A stretch of DNA of 51,900 bases. Origin: DASXBJ01 sp036491755. Lineage in GTDB: Bacteria > Chloroflexota > Dormibacteria > Dormibacterales > Dormibacteraceae. Below the pieces are notes generated by a model that ran no database searches, was not told the DNA's origin, and worked only from the letters and a program-made list of their open reading frames with translations. Where the stretch lies: assembly GCA_036491755.1 (NCBI GenBank), contig DASXBJ010000039.1:1-51900 (forward strand), written 5' to 3'. The position numbers and the translations under genes are program-made. Below, piece after piece: positions 40,909 through 49,500 of this stretch. How positions within the stretch are numbered: position 1 is the stretch's first letter; each line of letters opens with the position of its first letter.

Positions 40909-42215
40909 TGTCGACGGCGCAACCGAGCGCGCAGGGCGCGGCTCGCGGGGCAGTGGGTTCGCGGTTGATGGCAGGCCCGGCATACGAAGCCGGCTACGAG
41001 CGCATCGAGGACCACGAACGGCGGCTCCGGAAGCGCCCAACCGGAGGAGCGTGGCTGATCGACGTGATTGCCCGCAGCGGATTGCGCGGCCGTGGCGGGG
41101 CCTGGTTTCCCACAGCCCGCAAATGGTCGGCGGCAGCGGCCGGCTCGCAGGGCAACGCCGTCGTGGTGATCAACGGCTCCGAGGGGGAACCATTGAGCGC
41201 GAAGGACAAGCTGTTGCTGAGCCTCCGCCCTCACCTGGTGCTGGACGGAGCGGCTCTCGCGGCCGAGAGCATCGGCGCGACCGACATCATCCTTTACATT
41301 TCGCGCGACCCGCGCGGTGCCGACAAGGCGCTCGCGCGCGCGCTGGCCGAGCGGCGGCGGACGGGAGCGCAAGAGCCGGCGATCACGGTCGTGCGCACGG
41401 CGCACCGCTACATCGCCGGTGAGTCGTCGGCGGTGGCGAACCGAGCCTCGGGCGGCCAGTCAAAGCCGAAGTTCAGCGTTCAGCGCACTGCCGAGAAAGG
41501 AGTCGACGATCGTCCGACGCTGGTGCAGAACGCAGAGACCCTGGCCCACGTCGCGACGATCGCGCGCTACGGCAGCGATTGGTTTCGCAAGCTTGGGACC
41601 GAGCATTCTCCGGGCAGCACCCTGCTGACGTTGTGCGGAAACGTGAAGCACCCCGGCGTTTACGAGATAGATCTGGGATCGCCCCTCGGAGCTGTGCTGG
41701 ACGCGATCGGAGGCCCGGCGTCGCCTCCGCCGGGTGCGCTCATCGGCGGGTACTTCGGGATGTGGGTGCCTGCGAACTTGATCCCTGGCCTTCCCCTCGA
41801 CCCGGAACGGCTACGGGCGGAGCGCGGCGGCTCGCTCGGTTGTGGAGTGGTCGCGTTGCTGCCGCAGGGCGCATGCGGGATCGTTGAATCGTCCAGGATC
41901 CTGGCGTACCTCGCAGCCGAGACGTCAGGCCAATGCGGGCCTTGCGTGAATGGTCTGGCGGCATTGTCAGACACGATGGATCGGATAGCGGCATCGAATC
42001 CGCAGTCGGGTGACGCGCAGAGGGTGACCCGCTGGATCGGGATGGTCCGCGGACGTGGAGCGTGCCACCATCCGGACGGGGCTGTCGGCCAGCTGGCCAG
42101 CGCGCTGCAGGCGTTCGACGAGCACCTCGCCTCGCACCTGGCGGGGCGCCGATGCCGAGGCGTCGACGTGCCGGGGTTCCCCCAACCGCCGCAGCCGGGG
42201 GCCGGCTGGCGATGA
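40908..42215 (+). CDS. NuoF-like NADH:acceptor oxidoreductase flavoprotein
   Basis: A 435-residue protein related to the 51-kDa subunit of complex I. SGLRGRGGAWFPTARKW and NGSEGEPLSAKDKLLL are the FMN/NADH-binding blocks (the canonical GGAGFP is GGAWFP). A C-terminal cluster region has SGQCGPCVNGL and GRGACHHPDG; compared with NuoF's ESCGxCxPC it lacks the first cysteine. It likely oxidises NAD(P)H and passes electrons to the ferredoxin or to the membrane heme protein. Overlaps both neighbours by a few bases. Confidence 0.87.
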   Translation: MSTAQPSAQGAARGAVGSRLMAGPAYEAGYERIEDHERRLRKRPTGGAWLIDVIARSGLRGRGGAWFPTARKWSAAAAGSQGNAVVVINGSEGEPLSAKDKLLLSLRPHLVLDGAALAAESIGATDIILYISRDPRGADKALARALAERRRTGAQEPAITVVRTAHRYIAGESSAVANRASGGQSKPKFSVQRTAEKGVDDRPTLVQNAETLAHVATIARYGSDWFRKLGTEHSPGSTLLTLCGNVKHPGVYEIDLGSPLGAVLDAIGGPASPPPGALIGGYFGMWVPANLIPGLPLDPERLRAERGGSLGCGVVALLPQGACGIVESSRILAYLAAETSGQCGPCVNGLAALSDTMDRIAASNPQSGDAQRVTRWIGMVRGRGACHHPDGAVGQLASALQAFDEHLASHLAGRRCRGVDVPGFPQPPQPGAGWR

Positions 42216-42442
42216 GCCAGAAGGTCGAGCGGAGGCTTCGCGTCAACCCGATCCTGTGTGACGGCTACGGATACTGCGCCGAGATCGTCCCCGAGCTTAT
42301 CGCGCTCGACGACTGGGGTTTCCCGATCGTCAGCGCGGCGTCGATCGAGGCTGACGACATCCTCGCCCACGCGCGGCGCGCGGTCGGAACGTGCCCTCGG
42401 CTTGCTCTGCTGCTCGACGAGTCAACGGCCCGGCCCACCTGA
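42212..42442 (+). CDS. 3Fe-4S-type ferredoxin
   Basis: A 76-residue ferredoxin. RLRVNPILCDGYGYCAEIVP has C-x5-C where a 4Fe-4S protein would have CxxCxxC, and GTCPRLAL supplies the last cysteine next to proline, as in the 3Fe-4S ferredoxins that serve P450s and oxygenases. The ATG overlaps the NuoF-like stop as ATGA, so the two are made together and probably interact. It is the last gene of the operon that starts at 38251. Confidence 0.9.
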   Translation: MSQKVERRLRVNPILCDGYGYCAEIVPELIALDDWGFPIVSAASIEADDILAHARRAVGTCPRLALLLDESTARPT

Positions 42443-42482
42443 CCAGCGATCCCCACCCGGCTGAGCTAACCTCGGCCGTGAC

Positions 42483-43265
42483 TTGAGCCGGGCGATTTTC
42501 GAAGTCGAGGGGGATGGCCTGTATCGCGCCACCGAGGCGGCGCTGAGCCCGTGGACCGACCAATCGCTCCACGGCGGTCCGCCGGCGATGCTCCTCGCCC
42601 GCGAGATCGAACGCGTCCCGGCGGACCAGCCGATGTTCGTCAGCCGCCTCACCGTCGAGCTCATGCGGCCGTTCGGGAGGGTGCCCGTCGGCGTGACGTC
42701 GCGGATGATCCGGCCAGGCCGCAAGGTCCAGCTGGTCGAGGCTTCGCTTTGGAGTGGGGAGCTGGAGGTGGCGCGGGCGACCGCGCTGCGCATGCGCATG
42801 GGCGATGTCGTGGTCAATGAGAACAACGACCCGCCGCCGCGCGACCAGCCCGAATCGGTGCCGGCCTGGTCGGGTAGCTGGCGGCCGGGCGCGGCCTATC
42901 ACCTCCTGGGAGTCGACGTGCGCCGCCCGATCCAGGAGCGTCCCGAGATCGCGCCAGGCTGGGCGTGGTTTCGTCTGAAGCTGCCGCTGGTCGCGGGCGA
43001 GGAGCCCAGCGGCCTGCTGCGGATCTGCGCCGCGGCCGACTTTCCCAACGGCATCAGCCACGTCGTCGACCCGCGCCGGACGAGCTTCGTCAACCCCGAC
43101 CTCACCATCAACATTCACAGGCTGCCGCGCGACGAGTGGGTGCTGGTCGACGCGCGCACGTGGCTCGAACCGCATGGCACGGGGGTTGCCGAAGGCGTGC
43201 TTTACGACCGGCGCGGGAGGCTTGGGCGCAGCACGCAGAGCCTGTTGTTGGAGCCCCGAAGTTAA
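42483..43265 (+). CDS. Acyl-CoA thioesterase-like double hot-dog protein
   Basis: A 260-residue thioesterase-superfamily protein (4HBT_3/TesB-like): SLHGGPPAMLLAREIER in the first hot-dog, LTVELMRPFGRVPVG, VQLVEASLWSGELEVARATA, then DLTINIHRLPRDEWVLVDAR and WLEPHGTGVAEGVLYDRRGR in the second. It should hydrolyse acyl-CoA esters. Starts at TTG 42483, 40 bases after the ferredoxin; no better codon exists ahead of the family similarity. The stretch 43266-43490 after it holds the promoter region of the giant gene. Confidence 0.83.
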   Translation: MSRAIFEVEGDGLYRATEAALSPWTDQSLHGGPPAMLLAREIERVPADQPMFVSRLTVELMRPFGRVPVGVTSRMIRPGRKVQLVEASLWSGELEVARATALRMRMGDVVVNENNDPPPRDQPESVPAWSGSWRPGAAYHLLGVDVRRPIQERPEIAPGWAWFRLKLPLVAGEEPSGLLRICAAADFPNGISHVVDPRRTSFVNPDLTINIHRLPRDEWVLVDARTWLEPHGTGVAEGVLYDRRGRLGRSTQSLLLEPRS

Positions 43266-43348
43266 GGCAATCGCGGTCGCCGACGACGGACCGACGACTC
43301 GTTCAAAAGTTTATCTGCGCCCTCTCCAACGCTTAAGAAAGAAATCTC

Positions 43349-43376
43349 TTGTGCTTCTTCAAGGCGGTGCTATAGT
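43349..43376 (+). promoter_or_regulatory. Candidate promoter of the giant surface-protein gene
   Basis: TTGTGC (43349-43354) and TATAGT (43371-43376) are 16 bp apart in a locally AT-rich stretch. A start near 43383 leaves a leader of about 108 bases before the GTG at 43491. Confidence 0.5.
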
Positions 43377-43407
43377 TCTGCAACTTTTCGATCCGCCACG
43401 CGTCCGT

Positions 43408-43509
43408 ATGTCCAGGGAGGAAGTGTTGTTCAAGGGTAGAGCCGGGTGCTCGAAGCACATTGCTGCCTCGCGCCCATCTGCTCTCACGGTGTGGGGCACA
43501 ATCAGCTGA
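43408..43509 (+). other. Short upstream open frame overlapping the giant gene start
   Basis: An ATG-initiated frame of 33 codons (MSREEVLFKGRAGCS onward) runs in another phase and stops 18 bases inside the giant gene. It has no good ribosome site and no recognised family. It could couple translation or be chance. Confidence 0.25.
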
Positions 43510-46500
43510 AAGCATTTCTCAAGCTGATCTTCGCCTCCGGCTCGATGGCCGGCGCCGTGGCACTTGTCCTCGCCGTCCAGAACGTCGCGACCTACAGCTC
43601 TCTCGCGCCGCTGATTCAAAAGAGCGCTTCCGCATCTAAGCCGAGCGCATATGTCCCGCAGACACGAATCTACGGAATCGCCGTCGACAGCGGTTTGGGC
43701 CAGGCGACGATGACCTTGACGCCGTTCACATCGCAAGGCGTGGCATCCGCGTTTGGCGGCCAGTATGGAATGCAGCTTCTCCAGTTCTCGCCGGCGTTTG
43801 GGCGCTATGTCTTCTCGCTGCCGCAGATCCGCGTTGGACCCGGACCCGAGCCGCACACCGCCACTGTGTTCTTTCCGCCGTACGCGACGAGCGCCGACAT
43901 CAGCTCCTTCCTCGCCAGGAATGGCCTGACTGTTCAGTCCTGGTCCTCGACGAGTGACGTGAGCGGCCGAACGGCGATCGCCGACCTGCCTCAGATCAAG
44001 CCAGTGCTGATCGACGCCAAGAATGGCGTATGGCAGGCGATGGTGGCGCCGAATATCGACCGCACCCGGATCGACGCGTGGGCGACGACCAACGGCGTGC
44101 AGGTGATCAGCTACGAGCCGGCAACCGGCCGCCTGCTGATCCAGGGCCCGAAGCCAAAGCCGGTGTACGTGCCGACGATTGTTCGCAAGCCGGTTGCAAA
44201 AGCGACGACCTCGGTCACGACCAACAACACGACTGGTCAGACGAGCAAGCTCTATGTGGTCTTCGCGGCGGGCACCACGTTCACGCAGGCGCAGCAGGCG
44301 ATACAGCAGGCGGGCGGCCAGGTTGCGAGCTTTGACAGCACCACGGAGGTTGCGGCGGCGACCGTGCCGGTGGGCAATGCAAGCCAGGTTACGTCGACTC
44401 TCGTTGCGCTGCCGGTGGTCTCGTGCGTGAGCCCGACGTCTGGCGCGTGCCCGGGCGTCGGGGCGCCCGCACCGAGCACCGCGACTTCTACGACCGACAC
44501 GACGACTACCCCCTCGCCGCCTTCGTCGACGACAGGGACCGGGACCGGGTGGACGACCACCGTGGCCCCTGCCCCTGCAACCACCCCGGCGCCGGGACAG
44601 CTGTCCGCAATCGCGGTTGACGGACACGTCGCATTGAGCTGGACCGCGGTGACCAATGCCGTCAACTACCAGATCTTTCGAGCGACCGGCGCCGACGTGC
44701 CGATTCTGGTCGCAACCACGACGGCGACCAGCCTCACCGACGTAGGTGGCGCCACCGGGACCGCCTACTCCTACAGCGTCGTGCCGGTGCTCTCGAGCGG
44801 GCCGGACAGCACGCAGGCCCAGACCGCCACCGCGACATGGATCGCCGCGACCTCGACACCCGTGATCGTGAGCGACGGGTCACAACAACAGAACACACTG
44901 AGCGGCTCGGTCGCGTTGAGCGCGGACGTGCGGACCGGCGACGGCACCGCGACCGCAACATGGTCGATCGTCGCAAGCAACGGCACCACGACTCCGGTCT
45001 CGACAGCGGCCGGCACCGCGTTGACGCCGGACCCGCTGACCCTGACCGCGCGCACGGTGTGGGACTCTCGCGGCGTTGCGGACGGCGTCTACACCCTGGT
45101 GGTCACCATCGCCGACGGCTCCGGTCACAGCACGCAGATGGCGTCGCAGGTTCGTGTTGGCAACGCCGCGCCGGCAGCTCCCACGGCGTTGGGTGCGGCG
45201 CCGGTCGGGACGAGCGTGGTGCTTACGTGGCGGCAGCCTGCGGTCGCCAACGGAGCGGCATATCTCGTCCAGAAGGACACGGATGTGGAGCCTATCGCCG
45301 CGGTTGCCACCGGATCGCTCTCTTGGACCGACGAGAACGCGGGGCAAGGCGCGCACACGTACACGGTCGTGCTCGAGGATCAGTTCGGGCACAAGAGCTT
45401 GCCCGTCAAGACGTCGGCAACAGTGAGCGGCGGCGCGGCGCCGGTGAGCCTGCCCTCGCTCACGGTGACACTGCCCAACGGCGACGCGCTTGCCACGGAC
45501 GGCGCGGTGGACGACCGGCTGATCCTGTTGAGCGACGCGAGGGCTGGCAGCAGCGTGCAGTTCCAGTTCGAGGTCGATGGCGGTTCCTGGAGCACAGTCC
45601 AGGGCACCACCTCGTGCTCCCCTGGATGCGCGGTGGACTGGAATGTCGCCGGGCTCGCCAGGGGCCATTACTCGGTGCGGGCCCTTACCTCCGCGGGCTC
45701 CAGCATCGTGCGGGGCTTCACTCTCCGAGGTGACGCGGGCCTTCCGGCGCCTGCCGCGCCATATGCGCTCATCACTCCGCAGGGCGTGTCGCTCAGCTGG
45801 TCCGCCGCTAATGGTGAGCTGTCCAACCATTTCGCGATCAGCCGCCTCGACGGCAACTCATGGGTCGTCCTCGACCGTGTGACCGGCACCAGCTACCTGG
45901 ACCGCAGCGCACAGCCGGGCGCGAACCAGTACCGCATCCAGGCGTACAACACGGACGGCGCCGTAGGTCAGGCTTCCGCCGCAACCACCGTCGTGGTTCC
46001 CAACGTGTCCCGATCGAGTAGCACGAGCGGGTCAGGCACAATCGCGGCGCCCGCCGGCCTGCACGCCGTGGCGGCGCCCGGTGCGGTGTCACTGATGTGG
46101 ACCTCCGTGCCGGACGCGGCCGGCTACGTCATCGAGCGCGCCTGGCAGGCGGCCGGTCCTTTCAGCCAGGTCGGGACCACCGGCGAGCTGGTCTATCGCG
46201 ACTCGGCGCCGGTCGGAGCGGTCGCTTACTACCGGGTTCACGCCTTCAGCGGCGAGCTCAACGGCGCCGCTTCTGACGTGGTCGCGGCCGCCTTCGTGCC
46301 CGCGGCCGCTCCCGCGTCGGGCGGTGTGGCGTCGCCGTTCGTGGTGGCGTCCGCTCCCGCCGGCTCCGGCTCCAGCCAGTCGCCGGGCTCGCTGACCCTG
46401 GGGCCCGCGGCATCGTCGGGGTCGTCCGGCTCGCGCCTCGCCCTGTCTGCGTCGGGCCAGGCATCCGCAGCTCTTTCATCGGTCCAGGTGCAGGAGCTGC

Positions 46501-49500
46501 GGTCGGGCACGTGGTATGCCATCGGCCAGCTGCCGGCGATGACCAACGGCCAGAAGTGGACAGCCGCCGGCACGATCGTCACGGCGGAGCTGTCGGAAGG
46601 TAGTCATCAGGTTCGGGCGGTGGCGATATCGCCCAACGGCGCGGTGGTCGGTTCCACCGCGACCTCGACTCTTTACGTCGTGCACAACGCGCCCGCGGTG
46701 ACCGGGGTCGCCGCCACCGTGTCCGGTTCGAGCGTGCAGGTCAGCTGGACCGCCATGGCGGGAGCCACCTATAACGTCTACCGCGCCACCGGGAACGGCG
46801 GGTTCGCGCCGGCAATGACCGGCATCAGCGGCGGCGCATTCTGCGACACCGCGCTGGCGGGCGGGCAGGCCACCGGTTATGTCGTCACGCAAACGGACGT
46901 GTACGGCAATGAGAGCGCGTTCAGCAACGCCCAGTGGGTGAGCACGCCGATGGCCTGGAACACGGCGGTCCCCGACCTCACGATCCTGACCCCCAACGCC
47001 ACCGAGCGGCCCGACCAGGCGATCATCGACCTGGCGGCGCAGGTTTCGGCGGCGGGCGGCCTGGCCTCCCTCGGCTTCTACTACGCCCCTGCAGGCGGCG
47101 GCGCGTGGACCTCGATCCCCAACGTTCTCCCGATCAACCCCAGCACTCCGTCTTCGCCGGGCGGCCCCAGCCTCGGTACCTCGGGCGGGCTCGGCTGGAC
47201 CACGACTCTGAACTCGACTGCCGTCGCGGCCGGCAAGTACTCGTTCCGAGTCGTGGCGACCGACTTGCTTGGGCGCACCGCTGAGAAGCTCGACTCCTTC
47301 GTGGTCGGGTCAGCCGGCGCCCGAGGCCCGCCAACCGCCGGCTTCGCACTAAATGTCAATCCGACCTCGACCGGAATCCTCCTGACCTGGACAGGGATTA
47401 CCGGTGACTCATTCCAGGTTCGCCGTTCAATCGGCGCCAGCACCAGCTATGCCGTCCTCGCCACCACGGCAGCGAGTTCGTTTGTCGACACCGCGGTGAT
47501 TCCGGGCAGCACCTACCAGTACCAGGTTGTCCGCCTCAGCCCCGCCATCGCGTACACGGCGGTTCTGGCGGCGAAGGCAATCTCGCCCTTCAACGCCGGC
47601 GGCAAGGCGACCTCATCCGATGGCTCGGTGGCGGTCGGCCTGGGCGCGGCGAGCACCGACCAGCTGGCGGTGGGCATCACCCAGAACACCGCCCCGCCCG
47701 CGATCGGTCCCAACATGACCGCCGGCGGCGCCGTCTACGACATCAACGCCAGCAGCTACGGCAGCGGCGCCGCGGTGCACCAATTGGACCAGCCGGCCAC
47801 GGTGAGCTTCGCCATCCCGGCCGGCGCGACCCAGGCCCAGGCCCAGGGCCTCTCGGTTTTCCATTGGGACGCCTCGACTGGATCGTGGGTCCGGGAGCCG
47901 ACCACGCTGGACTGGCCGAACCGCCGGCTGATCGCGACGGTCACCCACTTCAGCACCTTCACGATCGGCGCCACCTCCGTGACGCTGGCCTATGACCAGG
48001 CCGGCTCGGTGATCGCGATCGGACCCTCGACCACCGCCGGCCACTTAACGGTGACCAGCTCCACCGACTCCACTCAGGATTTCGCCATCCCGACCGCGTC
48101 GTTCGAGCTCGACGGCACCGGCGCCGGCCAGACCGTGACGGTGAGCGGCGTCCTGAACCTCGGCGCCGCGACCTTCACGATCAAGCTCACCGACTCGCAG
48201 ACGGACACCGGCTCGGCGGCGATCAAGACCGGCCACGCGACGATCAACCTCACCGGCGCCACGATCACGGCGGGCGCGATCGACATCGAGGCCTCAGCCA
48301 CGAGCGCCGACTCGAACACAGGTGACCACTCGGTCTCCCTCGCGTTCATCGGCGCGCCGACGCTTGACAACATCATCAACGGAACGTTCCTCACCCCCCA
48401 GAACGCGACGGTCAATGTGACCGACACCTCGCTCACCTCCAGCGGCGACGTCACCCTCAAAGCGACGGGCACATCGACGATCACCAACACGATCGCGCCG
48501 ATGGCCGGCACCGACAGCAGCAAGGACGCCGCGCTCGCCGTTTCGGTCGTCGACAGCACGACCACGGTCAACGTGTCGGGCAACAGCTCGATCAGCGCAC
48601 CCAGCGGAGCCCTTTCGCTGGCCGCCTTCGACACGAACACAGTCAAGACGACAGGGGATGCGAGCTCGGCGACGTCCGGGGCAGGCATCGCGATCGCAGT
48701 CGTAGTCACGAGCACGAAGGCCTACATAGACGCCGGCGGCGGCAACTCCATCAGCGCCAAGAGCATCACCATTGCCGCCGACACCAAGAACGACGTCGAG
48801 ACCAAGGCAATCGCAAGCTCCAAGGGCGCGACCGGTAACGCTGCCACCTTCGACCCGACCTCCGCCGTCGACACCGGCACGAACACGATCACCATCCCGG
48901 CGGTCACCCACGGAGACGGTTCGGCCCTTGCCAACGGCGACAAGGTCGTCTACAGCGCGGGTGGCGGGACGGCGATCGGCGGCCTGACGGACGGCAGCAC
49001 CTACTTCGTCCACCTCAACACCGATGGGACGCATGTCCAGCTCGACTCCGACCAGACCGACGCTAAGAGCTCAACGCCGTCTTCGATCATCCCGCTGACC
49101 AGCGTCGGCGCCGGCACCACCCACAGCCTGACCCTCGACGACGCCAACACCATGACCAAGACGCCCGCCAATAAGGACGGCAACGCCAAGACCAGCCAGG
49201 GCTCGCTGACCTTCGCCGGCGCGCTCGCCTTCCACTACGTGGGCGACACCACGGAGGCCTACGTCAACCCTGCGAGCGGATCGCTGAGCGTGGGCGCGAC
49301 CGACAGCAGCGGCTCCGGCGTCAAGGTTCACGCCGCGTCGGCCAACACGGACCCGGTCACCGCGGACGGCAGCACAGTCAAATCGAAGGACTCCAGCGAC
49401 GGCGTCGCGATCGCCATCGGGGTCGACATCGCCGACATCCACACCCACGCTTACCTCGGAGGCTCGCTGAGCTTCACCGCTCCGGCCGTCATGGTCGAGG

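Noticed and set aside
43174..43509. Thioesterase C-terminal extension or separate 111-codon gene in the other phase
   Set aside because: Its first half lies inside the thioesterase in the wrong phase; only the last 33 codons are outside and are noted as an upstream open frame.
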